Below are positions 1 to 7,058 of a stretch of 9,075 bases of DNA, in pieces. Where the stretch lies: positions 1 to 9,075 of the forward strand of contig CAKZOF010000347.1 in the NCBI GenBank assembly GCA_937135995.1, in the 5' to 3' direction. The stretch's first letter is position 1; every line of letters starts with the position of its first letter. The position numbers and the translations under genes are program-made. Source of the DNA: an uncultured Pyrinomonas sp. (GTDB lineage Bacteria; Acidobacteriota; Blastocatellia; Pyrinomonadales; Pyrinomonadaceae). Under the pieces are notes generated by a model. It was given only the letters and a program-made list of their open reading frames with translations, made no database searches and was not told the origin of the DNA.

Positions 1-323
1 GGGAGCAGCTCTGGCCCGCCGCTGGCGGTGGTGGGATATGGCTGGCTGGCCAGGCAACCCTGACCAACACGACGATCAGCGGCAATCGCGCTGCCTATCA
101 CGGCGGCGGGCTGCTCGTCGACGGCGGCGCCGTTAGCAGCGCCGTCGCCATCGACGGCGGCACGATCGCCTTCAACGACGCCGACACGCTCGAAAAGCTC
201 GACAAACTGGACGATCACACAGCGCTGCTTTCGCTTGCGGCCTACGTCGGAAGCACGCGCTTGATCGATAACGTGGTGCTCCATCCGGCGCGCCAGCGCG
301 TCCGCTCGACAGTGGAGAGCTGA
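1..323 (+). CDS. Parallel beta-helix repeat protein, C-terminal fragment
   Basis: This is the 3' end of a gene that begins before the window. The frame is open from base 3 and gives 106 residues before TGA at 321-323. The first ~60 residues show the pattern of right-handed beta-helix proteins: a GGGIW turn (residues 8-12), then TLTNTTISGN (18-27), then GGGLLVDGG (33-41) and a degenerate coil ending in GGTIAFND. In known families this pattern repeats many times in large secreted or surface proteins, often of the polymorphic outer-membrane repeat kind. The last ~45 residues leave the pattern and contain a charged stretch (EKLDKLDD), with no visible autotransporter barrel or sorting motif. The function and full length cannot be seen. 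The stop lies 31 nt before the molybdenum hydroxylase small subunit, so the two may be co-transcribed, but a functional link is not evident. Confidence 0.75.
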   Translation, partial: EQLWPAAGGGGIWLAGQATLTNTTISGNRAAYHGGGLLVDGGAVSSAVAIDGGTIAFNDADTLEKLDKLDDHTALLSLAAYVGSTRLIDNVVLHPARQRVRSTVES

Positions 324-354
324 CGGCCGCAAGCACCGCCAAGGAGGTCCGCTC

Positions 355-849
355 ATGGCCCGCCAAGTCATCACGTTTCGCGTCAACGGTGAAGAACGCG
401 CCGTGGTCACCGCCCCCAATCGCACGCTGCTCAACGTGCTGCGCGAAGAACTCGGTTTGACGGGGACGAAACAGGGCTGCGACGACGGCGATTGCGGCGC
501 TTGCACCGTGCTCGTCGATGGGGCGCCGGTGCTCGCGTGCATCATGCTCGCCGCGCAGTGTGATGGGCGCGATGTAACGACCATCGAAGGGCTGGCGCGC
601 CAAGGACGGCTCGACCGCGTACAACAAGCCTTCTGGCACGAAGGCGGCATGCAGTGCGGCTTCTGTACGCCGGGCATGATCATGAGCAGCTACGCGCTCT
701 TGCAACGCAACCCGCACCCGACGGATGAAGAGATCCGCCAAGCGCTGTCAAACAACCTCTGTCGCTGCACAGGTTACACCAAGATCGTCGCCGCCGTCCG
801 ACGCGCTGCCACCTACGACGAATTTTCGCCGCGCTCTGAATCGAGTTAG
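355..849 (+). CDS. Molybdenum hydroxylase small subunit, two [2Fe-2S] clusters
   Basis: This 164-residue protein is the electron-transfer subunit of a xanthine dehydrogenase/CO dehydrogenase/4-hydroxybenzoyl-CoA reductase type enzyme, and its length is normal for that family. An N-terminal plant-type ferredoxin domain carries cluster ligands C42, C47, C50 and C62 in the usual CDDGDCGAC context. The C-terminal helical domain carries C101, C104, C136 and C138 (QCGFCTPG and NNLCRCTGY), which bind the cluster nearest the molybdopterin; Q100 is the usual cofactor-contacting glutamine. In the family, electrons pass from the Mo centre in the large subunit through both clusters to FAD or another acceptor. 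The start is ATG 355, with a strong AAGGAGG at 341-347. The large subunit begins 7.5 kb downstream (8382), and no FAD subunit is in the window. The substrate cannot be deduced. Family assignment is very secure; the specific enzyme is not. Confidence 0.96.
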   Translation: MARQVITFRVNGEERAVVTAPNRTLLNVLREELGLTGTKQGCDDGDCGACTVLVDGAPVLACIMLAAQCDGRDVTTIEGLARQGRLDRVQQAFWHEGGMQCGFCTPGMIMSSYALLQRNPHPTDEEIRQALSNNLCRCTGYTKIVAAVRRAATYDEFSPRSESS

Positions 850-1271
850 CTTGATAATCACAGCAGAAAGCGCAGATCCTCGCAGCCACCGCGTATTGCC
901 AGAACGATTCGCGAGCGGCGGATTCGAAAGCGCGCAGCCATTGAAGCGTTGGCGACTCCCCACTCGACGTAATGATCTGCGATGAAGGCGCTTGAAAGAG
1001 CGCAACAACTCCGGTTCCCCTGAAGAGAAGGCAACGCACTCGTTGGACTGCAGACTCAGCGCTTGAACCACCTGAAGCCCTCGGCAGAGGATCAGCGCGA
1101 CGATCAGCGAGCGGCGTTGTTCGCCTGCCGCACGCCGTCCGGTTCAACGTGCGGCGGAACGTGTTCACCTGCCTCCGCCCCGAGGCGAACGCGACGATGC
1201 GCTTAAACCGCCGCCCAAACAGGGCGCGGGAGACGGGCTGCGTAATTCTTTCCCGGAACGTTTTTTTGCAC
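850..1271. other. Intergenic region without a recognisable gene
   Basis: About 420 bases separate the small hydroxylase subunit from the signalling gene block. Short open frames occur on both strands, but none has a convincing ribosome binding site or a recognisable domain, and the - strand ones partly run antisense into the hydroxylase gene. I see no tRNA, insertion-sequence ends or clear terminator directly after 849. The only structures worth naming are the hairpin at 1125-1157, a minor five-pair hairpin at 1212-1226, and the promoter at the right edge. Confidence 0.6.
1125..1157. other. GC-rich inverted repeat (hairpin)
   Basis: Bases 1127-1134 (GCCGCACG) pair perfectly with 1148-1155 (CGTGCGGC). 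One G-T and one C-G pair extend the stem to ten pairs (1125-1134 with 1148-1157) around a 13-nt loop. No T-run follows on either side, so it is not a classical intrinsic terminator. It could stabilise the 3' end of the upstream transcript or be chance in GC-rich DNA. Confidence 0.4.
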
Positions 1272-1277
1272 TATAAT
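1266..1277 (+). promoter_or_regulatory. Probable sigma-70 type promoter (-10 box) for the signalling block
   Basis: A perfect TATAAT stands at 1272-1277, just after a run of seven T (1261-1267). No good TTGACA match lies 16-18 bp upstream; the candidate at 1249-1254 reads TTTCCC. Transcription would start near 1284, leaving a leader of about 185 nt before ATG 1469. It is the only clear promoter between the small hydroxylase subunit and the kinases, so it likely drives the whole 1469-8159 block. Confidence 0.6.
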
Positions 1278-1283
1278 TCGAGC

Positions 1284-1468
1284 TGCGCAGCGGTTTGTTG
1301 AGCACCTCCACCTCGCGAATCAAGCTGCGTCCCCATCGCAATCAGTTCTTTGAGCGCTCTCATCTGCATCGCGGACGGGCGGCGTGCACTCGTCGCGAAC
1401 GCACATTGGCAATCTTAGATCCTTTTGGGAGTCCGCAGTGTGATCGTGCAACTTTGCAGGAGGACCTC
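1284..1468 (+). other. Long 5' leader of the FHA-protease transcript
   Basis: If the TATAAT at 1272-1277 is used, about 185 nt are transcribed before the FHA-protease start. The frame is open back to TTG 1295, but the protein fold begins only at ATG 1469. I recognise no riboswitch class, attenuator terminator or leader peptide in it. The AGGAGG ribosome binding site lies at its end (1458-1463). Confidence 0.4.
1458..1463 (+). promoter_or_regulatory. Ribosome binding site deciding the FHA-protease start
   Basis: A perfect AGGAGG lies 5 nt before ATG 1469. Translation from here begins directly with the first strand of the FHA domain. The longer frame from TTG 1295 would add 58 Arg/His-rich residues with no domain and has no comparable site, so 1469 is preferred. 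Confidence 0.85.
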
Positions 1469-3172
1469 ATGGAAAGAATCGTCATACGCCACCTGAGCGG
1501 GTCGAAAGCTAATCAAGTCGAAGAGTTCCCTATCGCACATGTCTCCGAGCTAGTGCTCGGACGCGATCCAACGGCAACGGTCAGGTACGATCCGGAACGC
1601 GATGATGTGGTCGGACAGCAGCACGCTCGCATTCAAATCGAACGGAACAATCCGGACCAAATAGTCCTGACCGACTTGAACAGCCGCAACGGGACTTTTG
1701 TCAACAAGCAACGGGTCACGGGTAGCGTACGTTTGAACCCGGGCGACATCGTGCAACTTGGCGCAGGTGGCCCTGAATTCCAGTTCGATATCGAACCTCG
1801 CCCAACTGAATCGCTCAAAGCCACACGCATCGTCTCGTCCGGGGTCCCATCAACGCGCGTCTCGGCCAGCAGCAGCACCCCACCGACGGCGGTCTCGTCT
1901 GCTGGACCTTCTTCACCTGTCGGCAAAGCGACCGTCGAGCGGATCGTCGCGCAAAACATCAGCGAAACGCGGCGGCAACAATCACGAACCTACATGCTCA
2001 TCGGCAGCGTAGCGTTGCTTGCCGTGCTCGTCCTTTTCGGCGCTGTTGCCGGTTATTTCATCTACCGCAGTCGCAAGACCGAAGCACAGGTCGGACAAGA
2101 AGTCGGCAAAGTGCAAGCGACGCTGGCGGAGAAAGAAGCCAAAGCGCCCCTGAGCGCAACCGAGATTGCGCAGAAGAACGGCAGCGCCGTGGTCTACATC
2201 GAGGTGGCGTGGAAACTGATAAACATCAAAACAGGTAGCCTCGTGTACCATCAATTCCTACCGAACGACAAGGGGCAGATCATCAAGGGAGGGCCACCGA
2301 TCGTTCCGGCTTACGTGCAGGTCGCGCCGGGCAAGATTGAACCCTATTTGACCTACGAACGCAATCCGCTCAACAGGCCGATCAACGGCAAACACACCGG
2401 ATCGGGTTTCGTCGTTGCGAGCGACGGTTTCATTCTGACGAACCGTCACGTAGCAGCGACTTGGCGAACGAACTTCGACTTTCCTAAAGACAATCCGCTC
2501 TATCAATTCGGCATTGTCTTCGCTGCCGACAAGCGAACGCCGATCTACGCCGGACAGATGGAGCCACCAGCGGACTGGGTCCCCGCCGACACACAACAAG
2601 AAGGGATCCGAGGCACGTTTGAAGGGCAAAACGATATCCTCGACGTAACTTTTCCGAAAAGCGATCAGCGCATTCCGGCGAAGCTGTCGCGCGTCTCGGA
2701 TCGCCACGACGTGGCGATGCTGAAGATAGACGTTCCAGAGGCGGTTCCCAAAGTCGAATTGAACGACAACTACGACACGATCAAGCCCGGTGACACGGTG
2801 ATCGTTATGGGTTATCCGGCCGTGTCGCCGCCCGTGGTAGGCGTCATCAGATCGGAAGACGTCTTCAATCGACAGATGAAGTTGCGGGAGATCCCTGATC
2901 CGACCGTCGCCGTCGGCAACGTTGGACGCATATTGCGCGGACAAGAGCTGGAGAAGAACAAAGATCTGATCTTCAGCCTCTTCGGCGATGCCTACCAGTT
3001 GCAGATCAATACCACGGGAAGCGGTAACTCGGGAGGACCTGTCTTCGACGATCGTGGGCGCGTGATCGGCATCTTCTATGCTAGCTCAATACGCGGCGGG
3101 GCCGCCGTCACCTTCGCCGTGCCGATCCGTTTCGGCAAACAGCTGATGTCGGTCTCCACGGCGTCGAACTAG
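1469..3172 (+). CDS. FHA domain-TM-trypsin-like serine protease fusion
   Basis: This 567-residue protein joins three parts. Residues 1-110 are a forkhead-associated domain with GRD (31-33), QQH (50-52) and NSRNGTFVN (71-79), the loops that bind phosphothreonine in this fold. A Ser/Thr/Pro-rich linker (about 112-150) leads to one membrane segment (about 175-199). Beyond it lies a charged, possibly coiled stretch (200-230). Residues 235-560 are an HtrA/trypsin-type protease with an intact triad: H327 in TNRHV, D414 in DRHDVAMLKID, and S521 in GSGNSGGP. There is no PDZ domain after the protease, unlike DegP. The protease core carries insertions, including about 70 residues before GSGFVV (311) and 87 residues between His and Asp. 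I infer an N-in topology: the FHA domain reads phosphorylated partners in the cytoplasm and the protease acts outside the membrane. It is the first gene of the kinase/phosphatase block and ends 15 nt before the first kinase. Its substrate is unknown. Confidence 0.92.
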   Translation: MERIVIRHLSGSKANQVEEFPIAHVSELVLGRDPTATVRYDPERDDVVGQQHARIQIERNNPDQIVLTDLNSRNGTFVNKQRVTGSVRLNPGDIVQLGAGGPEFQFDIEPRPTESLKATRIVSSGVPSTRVSASSSTPPTAVSSAGPSSPVGKATVERIVAQNISETRRQQSRTYMLIGSVALLAVLVLFGAVAGYFIYRSRKTEAQVGQEVGKVQATLAEKEAKAPLSATEIAQKNGSAVVYIEVAWKLINIKTGSLVYHQFLPNDKGQIIKGGPPIVPAYVQVAPGKIEPYLTYERNPLNRPINGKHTGSGFVVASDGFILTNRHVAATWRTNFDFPKDNPLYQFGIVFAADKRTPIYAGQMEPPADWVPADTQQEGIRGTFEGQNDILDVTFPKSDQRIPAKLSRVSDRHDVAMLKIDVPEAVPKVELNDNYDTIKPGDTVIVMGYPAVSPPVVGVIRSEDVFNRQMKLREIPDPTVAVGNVGRILRGQELEKNKDLIFSLFGDAYQLQINTTGSGNSGGPVFDDRGRVIGIFYASSIRGGAAVTFAVPIRFGKQLMSVSTASN

Positions 3173-3187
3173 CGTGGGATCAGACCC

Positions 3188-4450
3188 ATGTACGCGAGGC
3201 AGACGTTGCAACCCGGCGAGATGGTTGGCGAATACCGCGTCCTCGATCTTCTCGGAAGGGGCGGCATGGGCGAAGTCTATTGCGCGCAACACACCAAGAT
3301 CGGCCGTCTAGCGGCGATCAAAGTGCTTACCAGCACGCCTGAAGAAACGGCGGCAATGGAACGTTTTCGCAATGAAGCGCGGATTCAATCGTCGCTCTCA
3401 CACCCGAACATCGCCGCCCTCTACGACTTCATCGAGGTTGACGGACGCCCGTGCATCGTCATGGAATACGTCGATGGGCCAACGCTCTCCGAGATGATTG
3501 CCGCGCGCGGGCCGCTGGCGACCTCCGATGCGCTGGCGATCTTTCAGGCGATCGTCAGCGCCATCGCCTACATCCACAAACGCGGCATCGTCCACCGCGA
3601 CATCAAACCCAACAACGTCAAGATCAATTCCGCTGGCGAAGTGAAACTGCTCGATTTCGGCATTGCGCGAGCGGCCTTTGTCCGTGGCTTGACCGCCACC
3701 GGCCAATTTGTCGGCACGGTCGAGTACCTCGCACCGGAACAGTTGCAAACCGGACGCGCCGATCACCGATCCGATGTTTGGGCTCTGGGCGTACTCCTTT
3801 ACGAAATAGTGACCGGGCGCTCGCCGTTCACGGCAGCCACGCTCGGCGAAGTGTGCGATCGCATCAAGCAGGCGATCTACGAGCCGCCCTCGCGCTTGAA
3901 TCCAGCGGTCAAACCGGAACTCGAGCACATCATCGGGCGTTGTTTGAAACGTGATCCGGCCGCGCGATACTCGTCGGCTGAAGAACTCGCTGCCGACGTG
4001 GAACGTTTGAGATGCCGCGGAGAACCTGCTGTCTCTCCTCCCGCGCTGCCCAAAGCCGCGAGCAACAAGCGCGAGGCCACAATACTCGTCGGCGTCGTCG
4101 GACTGCTGTTCTTTTCGCTGATCGCGATAGCGGCCCTATTGGCCTTCGTCGGAGGCTCGAACGGCGGGAACGAAACGCGCGCATCGTTTGCGCCTTCCCA
4201 AGCTCGGTCAGTGCCGAACGCGCCCGCGCCGCAATCGAGCAAACCCAAGACGATCATCATCGACGTCTTTGAAGGACAAGCGCAGGTCTATCGCGGCGAC
4301 CAACCTTTGGGGACGACACCCTATGAGTTAACAGCGAGCCCGGGCGAAGTGGTGCGACTCAATCTGAAACGATATGGTTTCAAGGACAAGGCGGTTGAGT
4401 TCACCGTTAGCGAAACTCGACACGTGTACACTTTCAGGATGGAGAAGTGA
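3188..4450 (+). CDS. Membrane Ser/Thr protein kinase (PknB-like) with PEGA-like tail
   Basis: This 420-residue Hanks-type kinase has a complete catalytic core at 16-275: glycine loop GRGGMG (23-28), lysine K45, helix-C glutamate E63, HRDIKPNN (136-143), DFG (156-158) and APE (182-184). Activation-loop threonines T169 and T171 are candidate autophosphorylation sites. One membrane helix (about 298-321) is followed by an extracytoplasmic tail. Its last ~65 residues (356-418) resemble a PEGA repeat, with VYRGDQPLGTTPYEL and a PGE-VVRLNLKRYGF segment. PEGA folds occur on surface or cell-wall-associated proteins, so the tail may sense or anchor to the envelope. ATG 3188 lies 15 nt after the protease stop and has only a weak upstream GGGAT, which suggests translation coupled to the previous gene. 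The stop overlaps the phosphatase start. The kinase call is very secure; the PEGA call is good but was made by eye. Confidence 0.95.
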   Translation: MYARQTLQPGEMVGEYRVLDLLGRGGMGEVYCAQHTKIGRLAAIKVLTSTPEETAAMERFRNEARIQSSLSHPNIAALYDFIEVDGRPCIVMEYVDGPTLSEMIAARGPLATSDALAIFQAIVSAIAYIHKRGIVHRDIKPNNVKINSAGEVKLLDFGIARAAFVRGLTATGQFVGTVEYLAPEQLQTGRADHRSDVWALGVLLYEIVTGRSPFTAATLGEVCDRIKQAIYEPPSRLNPAVKPELEHIIGRCLKRDPAARYSSAEELAADVERLRCRGEPAVSPPALPKAASNKREATILVGVVGLLFFSLIAIAALLAFVGGSNGGNETRASFAPSQARSVPNAPAPQSSKPKTIIIDVFEGQAQVYRGDQPLGTTPYELTASPGEVVRLNLKRYGFKDKAVEFTVSETRHVYTFRMEK

Positions 4451-5388
4451 ACTCGAACGTGTGGCGAAAGTTCCAGCGATTGATCGGCAAAAGAGAATCG
4501 GAAGAGGATGCTTTCGTGTCGGAGCCGGAAAAGGAGATGAAAGAGACGAACAGCATGTCATCCGCGGACGCGGAGAAGAGGCAACGCGATTTCGCAATAT
4601 TCGCTAGCGTACAGACCGATCCAGGCTGCGTGCGCGACGCCAACGAAGACGCAGGACGGCACTTCCAGCCACAAGATCCGTCGCTGCTCGATCGGCGCGG
4701 GGCGCTGACCATCGTGGCCGATGGGATGGGCGGCCACGCTGCCGGCGAAGTCGCCAGTCGCATCGCCGTCGAAACCGTTGGTCGGATCTACTACGAAGCG
4801 GACGGCGCGCCGCAGGAAGCGCTGCGCCGTGCCTTTTGCGAAGCCAACCTTCGGATCTACGAAACATCGCTTGCCGATCAAAGCATGCGCGGTATGGGGA
4901 CGACCTGTACGGCGCTTGCGCTGTGCGATGGCCGAGCTTTCATCGCCCACGTCGGTGACAGCCGCGCCTATCTTTTGCGCGCCGGACGGCTTAATCTCCT
5001 CACGGAAGACCACTCCGCCGTCATGGAGATGGTGCGCCAAGGTATCATCTCGCGCGAAGAGGCGCGCCATCACGCCGACAAAAACGTCATCATACGCGCC
5101 CTCGGAACGACGCCAGAAGTCGAGGTATCGCTCCTTGACCCGCCCCTCAAGGTGCGGGTTGGCGATCTTTTCCTACTCTGCTCAGATGGACTCTACGATC
5201 TCGTCGAGGAGAGCGAGATCGAACGGATTCTGCTGGCAGCGCGCAATCCGCATGATGCTGGCGAGAAGCTGATCGCGACGGCGCGCGCGCGCGGCGGGCA
5301 TGATAACATCACAGTCGGAATAGTCGTCTTGCGAGCGACAGAAGAACGGCAACCGACCCCTATCACGCGCGAGGTGGAGGCAATCTAA
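4447..5388 (+). CDS. PP2C-family Ser/Thr protein phosphatase
   Basis: This 313-residue enzyme should remove phosphate from Ser/Thr residues written by the flanking kinases. The PP2C core (about 48-297) has the family motifs: R63 and NED (66-68), ADGMGGHAAGE (91-101), GDSR (170-173), SDGLYD (246-251) and GHDNIT (284-289). D92, D247 and D286 are the expected metal ligands, with G93 contributing through its backbone as usual in the family. The protein is soluble, with no membrane segment. The GTG start at 4447 overlaps the kinase stop in GTGA, the classic arrangement for coupled translation. It leaves a charged N-terminal extension of about 45 residues (rich in Lys and Glu) before the catalytic fold. 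ATG 4537 or 4555 would trim this extension and remain possible. The gene ends TAA directly against the ATG of the second kinase. The family assignment is very secure. Confidence 0.95.
   Translation: MNSNVWRKFQRLIGKRESEEDAFVSEPEKEMKETNSMSSADAEKRQRDFAIFASVQTDPGCVRDANEDAGRHFQPQDPSLLDRRGALTIVADGMGGHAAGEVASRIAVETVGRIYYEADGAPQEALRRAFCEANLRIYETSLADQSMRGMGTTCTALALCDGRAFIAHVGDSRAYLLRAGRLNLLTEDHSAVMEMVRQGIISREEARHHADKNVIIRALGTTPEVEVSLLDPPLKVRVGDLFLLCSDGLYDLVEESEIERILLAARNPHDAGEKLIATARARGGHDNITVGIVVLRATEERQPTPITREVEAI
5376..5380 (+). promoter_or_regulatory. Ribosome binding site inside the phosphatase gene for kinase 2
   Basis: GGAGG lies within the last phosphatase codons, 8 nt before ATG 5389. With the abutting TAA/ATG this fixes the start of the second kinase and implies that both proteins are made from one message in linked amounts. 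Confidence 0.75.
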
Positions 5389-6846
5389 ATGATCGGACGC
5401 ATCGTCGGCAACTACAAGATCATCGAGAAAATAGGCGAAGGCGGCATGGGCGCCGTCTATCGCGGCCTGGATCTGATGCTCGAACGGGAGGTCGCGATCA
5501 AAGTCCTGCGTGCAGAACTGGCAAGCCAACCGCAAGTCGTCGAACGTTTCCGCTCCGAAGCGGTGACGCTGGCCAAATTGAACCACCCGAACATCGCCGC
5601 GCTCTACAGCTTCTTCCGCCAAGGCGACGATTTCTTCATGGTGATGGAATATTTGCAGGGCAAGACGCTCGACCGCGTGCTCTCCGAACGCGGGCGCTTC
5701 CCGTACACGGAAGCGATCCCGCTCTTTTGTCACGCTTTGGAAGGCGTCGGATACGCCCACCGGCGCGGCATCATCCACCGCGACATCAAACCCGCGAACA
5801 TGATGTTGACCGACGAAGGCGTGCTCAAAGTGATGGATTTCGGCATCGCGCGCGTGCTCGGAACGGCACGCATGACGCGCGCCGGGCACCTTATAGGAAC
5901 GATCGAGTACATGTCGCCCGAACAGGTGCGTGGTCAAGAGACCGATGCGCGCTCCGACATCTATAGTTTGGGGATGCTGCTCTACGAAATGCTCACGGGA
6001 CGCGTGCCGTTTCCCATCGAGAACGAGTTCGAGTTGATGCGCGCGCAAATCGAGCGCATGCCAACACCGCCGCGCCAAATCGTCGCCGAGATCCCGGAAT
6101 CGATCGAAGCGGCGATCATGCGCGCGGTGGCCAAAGATCCGGCCGAGCGTTTTCAGTCAGCCGCAGATTTCCGCGCCGCGCTGCTCGTAGACGAAGCAGC
6201 CATCTTTTCCACCGCGCAAAGAGCGAAGCTCGCTGCCATCAGCGAGGGTTCGCAAACAGAGGCAGACCAGCATGCTGCCCCAGGGGCGACGATCAAACCG
6301 ACTGTGATCGCGCCAGGTTTTCAGCCGGGGGAGCAAGTGCGCGAAACACGGTTCGTTGCCGAGTGGACGCCGCCCGCTCAAGCAACTACCTCCGCGACGA
6401 GCAACTGGCCGGCGAAGAAGATCGCATTCGCTGGTGCCGGAGCCTTCGCTCTTCTCTTGGTGATCTCACTGGCGGCGTTTCTCTCTCTCGGGACGAGAAG
6501 CGACTCGCCTGCCGAACAGGCAACACAGCCTGCCGCTGCGCCGCCGCCGAGCCAGTCCGCGCCACCCGTAGCTTCGCCCGAACCGACGACGTTCGAATCG
6601 AAAGCGCCGGGCACACAAACGCTGCCAGCGTCACCGTCGCTCGATGAGCTGCAGCATAGTCTGCCGCCGATCGAAGAGATCACGCCGTCGGTCAGAGGAG
6701 AAACGACGCGCGTCGGCGAAGGACACAAAGAGACAAAACGGACCGCGAAGCAACCGGCGCGCGCGCAGCAAGAAACGCGTGCGCCGTCGCCGCGCCGACG
6801 ACCAAGCCACCAACAACAAGTCGAAGAACTCATGAGGTTGCCTTGA
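5389..6846 (+). CDS. Membrane Ser/Thr protein kinase with Pro/Ala-rich tail
   Basis: This 485-residue Hanks-type kinase has an intact catalytic domain at 9-270: GEGGMG (16-21), K38, E57, HRDIKPAN (130-137), DFG (150-152) and SPE (176-178). T159 and T163 lie in the activation segment. A juxtamembrane region of about 75 residues contains several threonines, including T320 in ETRFV, which could serve as FHA docking sites. One membrane helix (about 345-367) follows. The ~118-residue outer tail is low in complexity: Pro/Ala/Ser-rich, then Lys/Arg/Gln-rich, ending in QQQVEELMRLP. It has no PASTA, PEGA or other recognisable sensor domain, unlike classical PknB. It starts immediately after the phosphatase stop. 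It is clearly a paralogue of the upstream kinase, but the two diverge outside the conserved motifs, so this is not a recent duplication. Activity looks intact; the stimulus is unknown. Confidence 0.95.
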   Translation: MIGRIVGNYKIIEKIGEGGMGAVYRGLDLMLEREVAIKVLRAELASQPQVVERFRSEAVTLAKLNHPNIAALYSFFRQGDDFFMVMEYLQGKTLDRVLSERGRFPYTEAIPLFCHALEGVGYAHRRGIIHRDIKPANMMLTDEGVLKVMDFGIARVLGTARMTRAGHLIGTIEYMSPEQVRGQETDARSDIYSLGMLLYEMLTGRVPFPIENEFELMRAQIERMPTPPRQIVAEIPESIEAAIMRAVAKDPAERFQSAADFRAALLVDEAAIFSTAQRAKLAAISEGSQTEADQHAAPGATIKPTVIAPGFQPGEQVRETRFVAEWTPPAQATTSATSNWPAKKIAFAGAGAFALLLVISLAAFLSLGTRSDSPAEQATQPAAAPPPSQSAPPVASPEPTTFESKAPGTQTLPASPSLDELQHSLPPIEEITPSVRGETTRVGEGHKETKRTAKQPARAQQETRAPSPRRRPSHQQQVEELMRLP

Positions 6847-7058
6847 AGGATGCTGAAAGCGTTTTTCCCAAAGAGCACGAAGACACCAAGCACGGCTGAA
6901 AGGTTCAGGGGAAGCGTCGAAGGACGCGAGAAGAGACCATGCTTCCTGCATGAAGATGTCGAAACCAAGCTCCGTCGCTCACCACTCCCTCGGGCGATCG
7001 CTCTTCTCGCGCGAAGACATTCGGCACCGCCAACAGGTTTAAGGGGGTTCGATTCACC
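6847..7058. other. Gap between kinase 2 and the secreted protein gene
   Basis: These 212 bases hold no gene I can support. A 70-codon frame (6850-7062) fills it and ends in an ATGA overlap with the next gene, but it uses the AGG/AGA arginine codons that the neighbouring genes avoid, has no spaced ribosome binding site and shows no domain. I see no clear promoter, and the short T-run at 6862-6866 has no stem before it. Read-through from the kinase operon is therefore the simplest assumption. Confidence 0.45.

Noticed and set aside
680..1168. 162-residue - strand frame covering the gap after the small hydroxylase subunit
   Set aside because: It overlaps the hydroxylase gene in antisense, is rich in Arg/Ser/Cys with no recognisable domain, and has no convincing start site. 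It may be a relic, but I cannot support one.
1212..1267. Possible intrinsic terminator: small hairpin plus seven T
   Set aside because: The 5-bp stem (1212-1216 with 1222-1226) ends 34 bases before the T-run, and the TTCC/GGAA next to the T-run is too short to form a stem.
1295..1468. 58-residue N-terminal extension of the FHA-protease from TTG 1295
   Set aside because: AGGAGG sits right before ATG 1469, the FHA fold starts there, and the extension is Arg/His-rich with no domain. TTG 1295 also lies almost on the expected transcription start.
3593..5800. Similar DNA around the HRDIKPxN motifs of the two kinases, as a possible recombination repeat
   Set aside because: The identity is limited to a conserved catalytic motif and does not extend into flanking codons, so it reflects protein constraint.
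5182..6078. 298-residue open frame on the - strand
   Set aside because: It lies antisense to the phosphatase end and kinase 2 catalytic domain, whose conserved motifs prove the + strand coding; it is a codon-bias shadow.
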